From Nostoc linckia z4 (GTDB lineage: Bacteria > Cyanobacteriota > Cyanobacteriia > Cyanobacteriales > Nostocaceae), in the NCBI RefSeq assembly GCF_002608075.1, contig NZ_LAHA01000002.1, positions 39,540 to 103,539 of the forward strand: DNA of 64,000 nucleotides. The letters run 5' to 3'. Positions within the stretch are counted from its first letter, which is position 1, and every line of letters begins with the position of its first letter. The notes under the pieces were generated by a model. The model was not told where the DNA came from. It did not search any database and saw nothing but the letters and a program-made list of their open reading frames with translations. Below are positions 27,163 to 35,850 of the stretch, piece after piece. Position numbers and translations under genes: made by a program.

Positions 27163-27897
27163 TCCTTCATAATCCATCAGCACTTGCACCCAGTGTGGTG
27201 GGCGGGGAATGGGGTTACCCAGGCGATCGAAAAGTAGCCATGCTGCTAGGTGTACTACAAAAAGGTAAATAAAGTTGTTGAGGATAATCAAAGCGATGGC
27301 ACCTATTTGAATCAAAAATACACTGGGAGTTGCTAATAAACTCAGCTTCAGAAATACCCATTCGATAAAGCCACTCACCTGGGTAATCACATAAATCCAA
27401 AGGTCTTCACCTGATAACACAGACAATAACCACAACCGAAAAAAGACTCCTAAAGTACCCAACAGCGTACCCAAGGTGATGGAAACCAGCCACGGCACAC
27501 GACGACGATACCATGTTGCACCTAAAAGCACGCCCATAAAACCGTAGGGCATGACAAATAGTAAACTCCGGGCTGGCCCCATGAGTACCGTTAGCAATAA
27601 TCCAGAAGTGATTGCTGCCATCCATGCTGCTCGTTTGTCCCAACGAAGATAAACTAAAGCGATCGGTACTGGAAAAAATATCCGCAAAACTGGGCCTAAA
27701 GGAAAATAAAAATTAATAAACCAAATGAGGCTAGCAGTACTGGCTAAAAAAGCTGTTTCCACCATCCTCAAGGGCGTATCAGCCTTGAGTTGAGGACGGG
27801 TTAACTCTTGTTTGTCTGCCCAATGATTGATAGGAGTTTGCGATTCTGATGATGGATCTTCCTCTGGCTCATCTGGCAGAGAATTTAAAATGCTCAT
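27160..27897 (-). CDS. DUF2232 multi-spanning membrane protein
   Basis: 245 residues. The N-terminal 45 are acidic and cytoplasmic, followed by about six hydrophobic helices: TAFLASTASLIWFINFYFPL, FFPVPIALVYLRWDKRAAW, SGLLLTVLMGPARSLLFVMP, and a last pair near 195-230. The pattern PVPIALVYLRWDKR...MGPARSLLFVMPYG..G matches the DUF2232/YybS-like family widely found in cyanobacteria, which resembles the S component of an ECF vitamin transporter. Role unknown. It starts 14 bp after the Crp/Fnr gene stop on the same strand, so the two probably form one transcript. Confidence 0.82.
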   Translation of the reverse strand: MSILNSLPDEPEEDPSSESQTPINHWADKQELTRPQLKADTPLRMVETAFLASTASLIWFINFYFPLGPVLRIFFPVPIALVYLRWDKRAAWMAAITSGLLLTVLMGPARSLLFVMPYGFMGVLLGATWYRRRVPWLVSITLGTLLGTLGVFFRLWLLSVLSGEDLWIYVITQVSGFIEWVFLKLSLLATPSVFLIQIGAIALIILNNFIYLFVVHLAAWLLFDRLGNPIPRPPHWVQVLMDYEG

Positions 27898-27911
27898 ATT
27901 TTGACAAGTTG

Positions 27912-28577
27912 TTAAACTATCATTCTTTCTAAGGCTGACATATCAGGAATGCAGATAATGTCTTGATCCCGTTTAATCAAGCCTCTTCTTTCCAGCCTTG
28001 TCAATACTCGCGTTACCGTTTCCCGCGCCAATCCGCTTAAACTACTTAATTCGCGATGAGGCAAATTCGGGATTTCGGTTCCTGTTTGCCCTTTTTTGCC
28101 TTGTCCCTCTGCCAAAAACAGCAATGTATCTGCCACCCGTGACTGACTATGAGATTCCCGCAAGCGTAATCGCCGATTTACTTGCTGTAAACGCTCTGCC
28201 ATTAGTTTTGCTAATCTTAGTCCTGCCAAGGGTTCTATTTTCAGCAAATTGCTAAAATCTGACGCTGGTATACTGCCAATTACCGTTGGGGTCAGGGTAA
28301 TCACATCAGTAGTTCGGCGTTTTTCACTGAGAACCGCCATTTCACCAAACAATTCCTCTTTGCCAAGAATGTTCAGTGTTACCTCTTTTCCTTCTAAATT
28401 ATAAGTACGAATTTTTACCCATCCTTCTCTGATAAAATACACAGCACCACCCCAGTCATTTTCTAGTACGATCACTTGATTAGCTGGATGAGTGCGGGTT
28501 ACAAGATGGGTAAGGGCTGTTTCAACAACAACATCTGGCAAACCCTGAAAAAATGAGGGCACATATCGGTCTTCCAT
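27912..28577 (-). CDS. Crp/Fnr family transcriptional regulator
   Basis: 221 residues from MEDRYVPSFFQG; an in-frame ATG at 28616 would add 13 unlikely residues. It has a cyclic-nucleotide-binding-like beta-barrel (about 15-125: GAVYFIREGWVKIR, GKEELFGEMAVLSEKRRTTD), a long dimer helix, then a winged HTH with the helix HRELSSLSGLARETVTRVLT and RLERRGLIKRD. No N-terminal Cys cluster as in FNR. The barrel's phosphate-binding cassette FGEMAVLSEKRRTTD keeps the G-E-x-A...R-T-T core of nucleotide binders, so cAMP or a related ligand is possible. It is not NtcA: NtcA's diagnostic N terminus and recognition helix differ. It leads the transcript with the DUF2232 gene. Confidence 0.88.
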   Translation of the reverse strand: MEDRYVPSFFQGLPDVVVETALTHLVTRTHPANQVIVLENDWGGAVYFIREGWVKIRTYNLEGKEVTLNILGKEELFGEMAVLSEKRRTTDVITLTPTVIGSIPASDFSNLLKIEPLAGLRLAKLMAERLQQVNRRLRLRESHSQSRVADTLLFLAEGQGKKGQTGTEIPNLPHRELSSLSGLARETVTRVLTRLERRGLIKRDQDIICIPDMSALERMIV

Positions 28578-29625
28578 TAGGACATTTTTATTCAAGCTGC
28601 TATATACACACGACATAAAAAAGTATTTTTTTAGCCTAAGCCATCAAAGCACAGCCACCTTTTAACAATAAAAATAACCTATACTTCGCAAGAAAGTGAA
28701 AAGAGGGATTTTTTAAGCAATTTTTACCTATGGGGTTAAATAGGGCAAAAATTTTGCAAAAACTAGTTTCTAGGCTGCTGAAGTATGATTTTGGGGCTAA
28801 CTGTAGTGCAAAGTTGATTGGGGAACTGTAAAAAATAAATTGTTCTGCTTTCGGCGTTAACCGTTGGCTGTTGACTGCTGACTGTTGAGTATTAACTGTG
28901 AACGGTCAACAGCGAACAATAGCAATGATATTTTTTACTTGGAAGTTCCTTACTCTTGATTACTTAAAAATATAGGTAAACAACATAGATCCTACTCAAG
29001 CTAGTGGAGTACCTGCACTGACCTTACGGTACAGTCTTGGTTTCCAGCCTCATACGCCATTGCCTGATTCAACCGATATTTGATTTAATCTCATACAGCG
29101 TCTGGAGGTCTTTGGATTTTTATCTCCTCAAGGGAGAACACTGGCACATCCGCCCATTTTCCATAGGCAGTTTCATAGTTTTATGTATAACATCTCTTGG
29201 ATTTACTGCAATGGCATAACAGGTAAATGTTTTTCCCATATCTAGCCATGTGTCTGCGGCAATTATGACTAGTTTGAAATTAGCTTTTTGATTCCACGCA
29301 GTCTGGTAGGTCAACGACCATGTGTATTATATCAGACCATATCAACGCTTCTAGAGATTTGTTTGTGTCAACAGTGACTATTATTGCTGTGGTGTGAGCC
29401 TTCTTGCTGTTAAAGGTAAATTATTGCTCAGATATTTTAGTGGTTTTGAGCAATCAAGCTAAGCTTGTTAAACAAACACTGACTGAAGATTGCCACTCCT
29501 GCCTGTAATCCATAACATAATGACAGTCACAAGTCAAAGTGGCAGATGTTGTCACTCAAAACTTTAATGACTGTAAAGTAACTCTCACATTAATTGACAT
29601 ATTGTTGTAGCTAAGGTAATCAAAA
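28578..29625. other. 1-kb intergenic region, no gene called
   Basis: Between the divergent Crp/Fnr gene and the giant actin-fold gene. It has GTTGACTGCT-type short repeats (about 28860-28915), then DNA with no good ORF. A minus-strand open stretch of 64 codons (29120-29314) has no start context or family resemblance, but the region about 29040-29340 has a composition that might be an old gene remnant. The rest is AT-rich and may hold two long leaders. Confidence 0.4.
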
Positions 29626-32600
29626 GTGACTTCCAGTGCAGATGAAATTCAAAAGCTGATTGCAGACATTGACAACCTACTTGCCAGTGGTGGTAAGCGC
29701 CTGTCTCGATTTTTACCTAATCAGGGACAAGAACCCAAAGAGGTTTTAGAACGAATTCGGGACTTCTTGCTGAGGCTACGAGAAAAAGAAGCATTAGAGG
29801 GTGGTGTTGAAAATCAATTTCTCAGGGAACCGCGATCGCCTTTGTTAACAAAATTTATCGAACCAGACCATAAGCAGCTTTTACTACCACCATCTGAAGT
29901 TAATCAAGAATACAGTGCTGTTCAGACTGGAGAATTCAAAACTGAATTTTCCGCATTGATGCAGCCATTACGAGCCGAATTAGAAGGACTATTGCAAGAA
30001 CGAGCTACTCTCATTCAAGAAATTCGGCACTTAGAACAAAAGCGATTGCAAAACTACTCCCTAGCACAGCAGTTGACCAACCAAGAACAGATGATTACCG
30101 AGTTTTTACAGGTACTCATGAGTCGGCTTGTGCCAAATCTAACGCCATTACTAGCACAAACTTTAGCTAATTCCACCACTTCTTCCGCAGGAATCCATGA
30201 CCCAAACTCAGAACCAGTATCTTTTACTAGCCAAGCTTTTTTAGAATCCCCAGAGCGTGTAGAGCGGTTAACAAGACTGGCTCAGGAGTTAGATCGACGC
30301 CTGTTATCACTAGATGGAACTGTAAATGTTGTCTTTGACGCACTACAACGCAACATTAATACCTATTACGAGTCCTTATCCCAAGCACTAGCAAGAATGC
30401 ATAGCAAGGGAATCCAAGGCGAACAGTTGATGGCTAGCTTTCTCAACAATTTGACGGAGTATTTGCAGCAACAGTCCCCTAGTTCAGAGTCATCTTTTTT
30501 GGGAATAGAAGCTGAAACACCACCTGCATCACCTACTTTGCCAGCTGATATCGATGCTGAATTTCCACTGCCACTTTTAGAATTGATACAGCCGGAAACT
30601 TCATCAATTAATCCTGAGTTACAGACTACTACCCTCACAGAAGATTTAGATGCAGTTTTGTTGCAACTTGGCTTAGACTCATCTCAATCTTTTGAAAGTC
30701 CAGCTGAATTACCAGAAGAAATTTCTAACTCAATTACTGATGAAGTAGACCAACTTTATGCGAGTTTGTTTACTACCATTAATGATTCTCCAACTGTAGA
30801 TTCTGAAAATGTGATATTCAATACACCAGTTGCAGAGCCAGACCCGGATTTTTTCCATTTGACCAACCCTCCGGCTACCGTAGAAAACACAGATTCAGGG
30901 GAAGAATTATTTTTTGCAGAGGATACCAACCCAGCGCCACTGGAAGTTGCTTCAGCAGAAAGTTTGCCGACGGAACTCGATACTCAGCCAGAAGTTGACG
31001 ATACAATTAACACTTTAACTGACTTATTACCTGAGGTAAGTGCCGAAGGGCAACTTCCGGAACCACCATTGCCTGTAATTAATGCTACAACTACAGCAGC
31101 AATTACTCCCCAAACACCAGACATTGAGTTACCCAAACCAAGGGAAGTTATTGTCACAGAGACTATAAGTGATGGACAAGAACCTGCTTTAGAAAACTAT
31201 ATTCCAGCTTCGCCACAAGAAAACCTACTTTCTCTAGAGTCAAATCAAGTTCCAGTCATCCCTGATATTTCCTTAAATGAAGAACAGTTGCAACTATTAG
31301 ATCTAGATTTAGCTAATTTCCATCGCCAGCTAAATTCTGATTTGGAATCGGCTACAAATTTAGAAAATTCTCAGGAATCTGTTGCTGAAATCCAAGCAAC
31401 AATCCCCACGATTTTGCCTGAGGAAAAACCAGAAAATTTGGAAAAAATCACCAATAGTTTCCTAGTTACTGGAGTAGAAGCTAACTTAGATTTAGACACA
31501 AAAACTGAAAAAAAAAAGCAAGAGACAAATTCTATTTCAGAAAGCTCTTTACCTGCAAATTCCTCAATAAACAACACAGAAGTTTCAACCAATGTTCTCC
31601 AATCAGTTTGGTATTTAGGAATTGATTTAGGTACAACAGGAATTTCCGCAGCTTTATTAAATAGTTCATCTTTGGTTGTACATCCTATCTACTGGTCAGC
31701 AGAAAATTCACGGGGAACAACTTCTTTTCAACAATCCTTTCGTTTACCAACAGAAGTTTATCTGCCCACAGCCTCCGTACCCCAAGGTGAAAATGACAGT
31801 ATTGAAGCACACGAACAAACAGTACCCGCGGCTGTTGCCCAAGATAAGAATCCTACACCTCCAAGATCGGATTCAACAAATAATCTTTACTCAGCACAAC
31901 TCAAACCTTATTTACAAGTAGCCATTGCGTACAAAAGCGAACGGCAAAAATGGGAACCTGTTTTACAATTAAATGAATTTTCGGCAGGGCCATTAATTTG
32001 GGTTGTACGATCGCTCTCAAAGCTACTGTTAACTCTCAAGTGCGATCGAGGCAGTACCACCCCTGGTTTAATAGCTGCTGCTGTGGGAATTAAAGAACAA
32101 GATTTTTCTCAAATTATTAATCATATTGCTGGTGTTATTTGCACTTGTCCATCTAGTTGGTCAGAACAATATCGTTTCAATGTTAGAGAAGCTGTACTCA
32201 CTAGTAAACTTGTGCAACATCCCCAGCAAGTCTTTTTTGTTGAAGAAGCGATCGCCAGTTTACTCCCAGAACTAGATGCTGCTAATGGCCAGCAAATAAA
32301 ATTAAAATTAAATCCAGATGCAGATTCTCTGCCGGCAAAAACCAGCGAAAATTCTCTTTTGGGCAACACCCTTGTCATTAATATCGGGGCAGCTGCCACA
32401 GAAATGTTATTAGTGGATGTACCAGAAACCCTGACACAACTGACATACAATGATTTCATGCTCCACAGTTTTGCTTATGCTGGCAAGGGAATTGAACAAG
32501 ACATTATTTGTCAGCTGCTTTTGCCCCCAAAATCTCGGCAACCACGTTTAGCAACCCCAAACGAAAGTAAAACTGCTACCACTAATCCCTGGCAATGGCA

Positions 32601-33525
32601 ACCATCAATTCCTGGTTTAGACCAAATGCAGTGGCAGAGTTTAGGCCTAGAAGAATTGCAACTACCCAGAGTCGGGGAACCAGATATTGCTGTTCGCATT
32701 CGTCTCCAGCAGCGTCTAGAGAGTTCCTTGCTGGGACAAGCAATATTAGATGCAGCACTGGCTTTGAAGCTGATTTTACAACACCAAGATTCTTTTACCT
32801 TGGAATTAGCCGATCAGCGGTGGATTTTACACAGACGAGATTTAGAAAGCCAAGTATTTATCCCCTTTGTCCGCCGCTTGAACCGCGAACTCAACAAATT
32901 ATTAGTAGCTCGTGGTATTCCCACAGAAGCCATAAATCAAGCTATCCTCACTGGTGGCGTAGCATGTATAGGCACGGTGAACCGTTGGCTACGACAAAAA
33001 CTCCCCAGCGCGAAAATTATTCAAGATTTGTATCTCGGCGAAAACGGCGCTCCTAATTGCAGTCGAGTTGCCTATGGTTTGGCGATGCTACCTTTGCATC
33101 CCCAGGTATTAGATACACCCAGACAACAATACACTGATTATTTTCTATTTACAGAATTGCTACGTTTGCTACCAGAAAGACCTTTATCTTTCGGTGAAGT
33201 TATCCAATTATTTGAAGGTCGCGGTATCAACACTCGCAGTTGTCAGCAACGCCTGTTAGCTTTTTTGGAGGGTGAACTACCTTCCGGTTTGATACCTTCA
33301 GTCACAGATTCAACTTGGCTCACCCAGAGTTCTCAAGAAAATCCCGACTATCAAGCGATCGCCACTGCACCACTTTTTGAAAAACAAGGCAGTCTCACCT
33401 ACCGCCCCAATTCTCAACAACTTTTGTCTTTACGCCGCTATCTCAATGCCATCAAAGCTAGCAATCAGCAATCACTGGAGGAACCATATATAGTGAATTT
33501 CGCCCTGGAAGTTCGCAGTCATTAG
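29626..33525 (+). CDS. Giant coiled-coil protein with C-terminal Hsp70/actin-type ATPase domain
   Basis: 1299 residues starting at GTG. Residues 1-280 are helical with coiled-coil stretches (LMQPLRAELEGLLQERATLI, ERLTRLAQELDRRL). Residues 280-650 are acidic, Pro/Thr/Ser-rich and likely disordered. From about 660 to 1180 there is a sugar-kinase/Hsp70/actin fold: phosphate-1 loop GIDLGTTG (D667), phosphate-2 VINIGAAATEMLLVD (from 917), and adenosine motif AILTGGVACIGTVNRWL (from 1106). A conserved-looking helical tail closes the protein. No Hsp70 substrate-binding domain is present. The ATPase half resembles DnaK/HSP110-type domains of large cyanobacterial hypothetical proteins. A scaffold whose coiled coil or acidic arm is rearranged by nucleotide is a reasonable inference. 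Stand-alone gene. Confidence 0.85.
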   Translation: MTSSADEIQKLIADIDNLLASGGKRLSRFLPNQGQEPKEVLERIRDFLLRLREKEALEGGVENQFLREPRSPLLTKFIEPDHKQLLLPPSEVNQEYSAVQTGEFKTEFSALMQPLRAELEGLLQERATLIQEIRHLEQKRLQNYSLAQQLTNQEQMITEFLQVLMSRLVPNLTPLLAQTLANSTTSSAGIHDPNSEPVSFTSQAFLESPERVERLTRLAQELDRRLLSLDGTVNVVFDALQRNINTYYESLSQALARMHSKGIQGEQLMASFLNNLTEYLQQQSPSSESSFLGIEAETPPASPTLPADIDAEFPLPLLELIQPETSSINPELQTTTLTEDLDAVLLQLGLDSSQSFESPAELPEEISNSITDEVDQLYASLFTTINDSPTVDSENVIFNTPVAEPDPDFFHLTNPPATVENTDSGEELFFAEDTNPAPLEVASAESLPTELDTQPEVDDTINTLTDLLPEVSAEGQLPEPPLPVINATTTAAITPQTPDIELPKPREVIVTETISDGQEPALENYIPASPQENLLSLESNQVPVIPDISLNEEQLQLLDLDLANFHRQLNSDLESATNLENSQESVAEIQATIPTILPEEKPENLEKITNSFLVTGVEANLDLDTKTEKKKQETNSISESSLPANSSINNTEVSTNVLQSVWYLGIDLGTTGISAALLNSSSLVVHPIYWSAENSRGTTSFQQSFRLPTEVYLPTASVPQGENDSIEAHEQTVPAAVAQDKNPTPPRSDSTNNLYSAQLKPYLQVAIAYKSERQKWEPVLQLNEFSAGPLIWVVRSLSKLLLTLKCDRGSTTPGLIAAAVGIKEQDFSQIINHIAGVICTCPSSWSEQYRFNVREAVLTSKLVQHPQQVFFVEEAIASLLPELDAANGQQIKLKLNPDADSLPAKTSENSLLGNTLVINIGAAATEMLLVDVPETLTQLTYNDFMLHSFAYAGKGIEQDIICQLLLPPKSRQPRLATPNESKTATTNPWQWQPSIPGLDQMQWQSLGLEELQLPRVGEPDIAVRIRLQQRLESSLLGQAILDAALALKLILQHQDSFTLELADQRWILHRRDLESQVFIPFVRRLNRELNKLLVARGIPTEAINQAILTGGVACIGTVNRWLRQKLPSAKIIQDLYLGENGAPNCSRVAYGLAMLPLHPQVLDTPRQQYTDYFLFTELLRLLPERPLSFGEVIQLFEGRGINTRSCQQRLLAFLEGELPSGLIPSVTDSTWLTQSSQENPDYQAIATAPLFEKQGSLTYRPNSQQLLSLRRYLNAIKASNQQSLEEPYIVNFALEVRSH

Positions 33526-33908
33526 TTATGGGGTATTGGGAGTGTTGACTGATGACTGATGACTGTTGCTTGTTGAGTTACGAGTTCAAAGTTATCTTCC
33601 CCACTCCCCATCTAGTCCTCCGCAATTCCCCATTTAAATTGCACCCTTGCCTATTGACGGTCAACCGTCAACATCAAAAGCAGATATAGCATTTTTTTGG
33701 AATTTTTCCAGTAGTATATTATATATTTACAATTATGATAGTTAATTGAAAGATTTTGTAAACTAGAGGTCTTGAGTTTTTTTCTAATTGTGCTTTTGTG
33801 TATATTATTACTCAGTAGTGAAAACAAAAACATTAAAATTCCCATAAAAATTATGTCTATGTCTACACTACTGATGCAAAAATTCATGTTGTAGATAATT
33901 TAGCTCTT
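33526..33908. other. Intergenic with short palindromes, no gene
   Basis: 380 bp, AT-rich. Contains the 18-bp palindrome TTGACGGTCAACCGTCAA (about 33654-33671), of the GTTGACC repeat family, near the stop of the giant gene. No ORF. Confidence 0.4.
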
Positions 33909-34556
33909 GTGATTTATTCTTATTCTCTTGATTGCTCGCAACAGCCTTCACATCCCTCAACTGTGAGCTTTGCAAAACGATTAATTGATATTATTGGAGC
34001 CATTATCGGGCTGATTATTACGTTTTTGGTGGCGATTCCTGTAGGAATTGTTACTTTAATTTACGATCCAAATCCCATATTTTATTCTCAAATTCGCTGC
34101 GGCTTGAATGGAAAGCCCTTCCGCATATGGAAATTCCGTTCTATGGTTATGGATGCCGATAAACTCAAGCATCTAGTTGATAACCAAGCCAAAGGTCACA
34201 TCTTTAAATCTGTTGACGATCCTCGAATTACTCCGGTGGGCAAATTTTTGCGGCGTACTAGCTTAGACGAATTCCCACAGTTTTGGAACGTTTTGCTAGG
34301 GGACATGAGTTTAGTTGGTACTCGTCCACCAACCCTTGATGAAGTCAAGAATTATGACCCACACCACTGGGATAGATTGCGAGTCAAACCAGGGATTACT
34401 GGAGAATGGCAAGCTAACGGTCGTTCGAGCATCACAGATTTTGAAACCATCGTCAAGATGGATATGGATTATCAACGTAAGTGGTCTGTAACTTACGACT
34501 TGAGTCTAATTATGAAAACAATTTGGGTAGTCTTGAAAAAGACTGGTGCTTACTGA
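33909..34556 (+). CDS. Polyprenyl-phosphate sugar-1-phosphate transferase (WcaJ/ExoY type)
   Basis: 215 residues of the bacterial sugar transferase family, which loads the first sugar-phosphate onto undecaprenyl phosphate to begin an exopolysaccharide repeat unit at the cytoplasmic membrane. Seen: one N-terminal hydrophobic helix (LIDIIGAIIGLIITFLVAIP), then the catalytic core FRIWKFRSMVMDADKL, the DE pair in RRTSLDEFPQFWNVLLGDMSLVGTRPP, and RLRVKPGITGEWQANGR. This short form lacks the long N-terminal membrane and CoA-binding-like part of full WcaJ. The start is a GTG at 33909. A second enzyme of the same type is at 40069, so the two may start different polymers. Confidence 0.88.
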   Translation: MIYSYSLDCSQQPSHPSTVSFAKRLIDIIGAIIGLIITFLVAIPVGIVTLIYDPNPIFYSQIRCGLNGKPFRIWKFRSMVMDADKLKHLVDNQAKGHIFKSVDDPRITPVGKFLRRTSLDEFPQFWNVLLGDMSLVGTRPPTLDEVKNYDPHHWDRLRVKPGITGEWQANGRSSITDFETIVKMDMDYQRKWSVTYDLSLIMKTIWVVLKKTGAY

Positions 34557-34557
34557 A

Positions 34558-34589
34558 TTGGGCATTGGGCATTGGGCATTGGGCATTGG
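34558..34589. repeat. TTGGGCA heptamer array
   Basis: Four and a half tandem copies of TTGGGCA immediately after the sugar transferase stop, the same unit as the array near 15613. Confidence 0.8.
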
Positions 34590-34631
34590 TTATTCGCCGT
34601 GTAAGAGCGTCTCTGACTCTTTGCGTCTTTC

Positions 34632-35468
34632 TTATCCCTTTACCCCGCTACCTGTTTCCGTGGGTACAATGTAACGTTGTACAAATATAAATAGTAACAA
34701 TACTGGGGCGATCGCAATTACAGAACCAGCTGCTACCAAGCGCCAATCAAGGGAAAATGTCCCGGCTAGCTTGGCGACTCCTAGAGGAAGAGTGTATAAA
34801 TTTTCGTCTTGGATGATAATTAAAGGCCACAAAAAGTCACTCCAAGCACCAATAAATACAAAAATTGCTAAGGTTACTAATGCTGGGCGAATTGCTGGTA
34901 GCATCACATACCACCATAAACCCAACTCCGAGCTGCCATCCATACGGGCGGCTTCTTCTATTTCTTTAGGAACGCTCATAAAAGCTTGGCGCAACAAAAA
35001 AATCCCAAACGCAGAAGCCAAGCTGGGGAAAATCATCCCTAAATAAGTATTTCTCAAACCCAACTGCACTGTCAAAATGTAAAGAGGAATCATCACAATT
35101 TGGAACGGAATCATAATTGTAGAGACGACGGCGATAAAAATCCAATCTCGCCCCGCAAATGATAACCTTGCCAAGGGATAAGCAGCTAAAGCGCAAAATA
35201 GTAGATTCAAGCCAACAGTCAGCACTGACACCAAGGTGCTGTTAAATAAATATTGTCCAAAAGGTAAAGATTGCCAAACACGAGAAAAGTTATCCAGTGT
35301 AGGCGATGCAGGCAACAACTGTGGCGGGGACTGTAAAATATTTTCTGTAGGTGATTTTAAGGCTGTACTGATTAGCCACAGCAAAGGAAACAGCATCACC
35401 AGTGCGATCGCTCCCAATAGCGTATACATTAATAGAGTTTGCGATCGTGATTTTTTCGAGTTCAACAT
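34632..35468 (-). CDS. Carbohydrate ABC transporter permease (MalG/UgpE type)
   Basis: 278 residues with six hydrophobic helices and the MalG-type permease signature EEAARMDGSSELGLWWYVML, the EAA loop that docks on the ATPase. Other family parts: N-terminal LLGAIALVMLFPLLWLISTA, and PFQIVMIPLYILTVQLGL. It forms half of the membrane channel of a sugar or glycerol-phosphate importer; its partner permease (MalF type), binding protein and ATPase are not in this window, so the substrate is unknown. It is expressed alone on the minus strand, converging on the sugar transferase gene. Confidence 0.9.
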   Translation of the reverse strand: MLNSKKSRSQTLLMYTLLGAIALVMLFPLLWLISTALKSPTENILQSPPQLLPASPTLDNFSRVWQSLPFGQYLFNSTLVSVLTVGLNLLFCALAAYPLARLSFAGRDWIFIAVVSTIMIPFQIVMIPLYILTVQLGLRNTYLGMIFPSLASAFGIFLLRQAFMSVPKEIEEAARMDGSSELGLWWYVMLPAIRPALVTLAIFVFIGAWSDFLWPLIIIQDENLYTLPLGVAKLAGTFSLDWRLVAAGSVIAIAPVLLLFIFVQRYIVPTETGSGVKG

Positions 35469-35850
35469 TTGATTAATAACTTGCGAGTTTGATAAATATT
35501 AATTTCTGACTAAGATAATTTTTTAAAGAATCGATCGTTTTTTATAATCATAGGTTGATTTGAGTCAGTCCAGTAGTAGCGTGACCGGACTAAAATATTG
35601 CAATAGATTTTATTGTGGGATGAGTGTCCTCACCCGTCCGGGCGGGCAGGATGCCCACCCCACAAGAGTTTACTAATGCACTATTTTAGTCTAGACACGC
35701 CAGTAGGCTAACGCACCGTCAACAATTCAAGGTGCGTTGCTTTGCGCGACAACTACATCTCCAATTCCTTCTGAATTCTGTTAGCGTAGCCGGGCGTAGC
35801 CCATTCTGACCCCTGAATTCTGCTGTATCATTCTACAATTGGCAATCAAA
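35469..35850. other. Intergenic with a miniature element and dispersed repeats
   Basis: Holds the MITE annotated at 35579-35700 and then AATTCTG and GCGTAGCC repeats (about 35760-35822). No coding potential was found. Confidence 0.5.
35579..35700. mobile_element. Putative MITE, 122 bp, GCGTG...GACTAAAATA ends
   Basis: The first 27 bases (GCGTGACCGGACTAAAATAT onwards) match the reverse complement of the last 27 at 22 positions. The core is a GC-rich hairpin built on CCGTCCGGGCGGGCAGGATG, with a further TGTGGGATG/CCCACCCCACA pairing. There is no ORF. Such ends around a hairpin core are seen in non-autonomous elements of Nostoc-like genomes. Confidence 0.6.

Noticed and set aside
27912-28577. 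NtcA, the nitrogen regulator
   Set aside because: The N terminus and recognition helix do not match NtcA; only the general Crp/Fnr layout is shared.
29120-29314. 64-residue minus-strand ORF in the long gap
   Set aside because: No start context and no recognisable family; kept only as a note on the gap.
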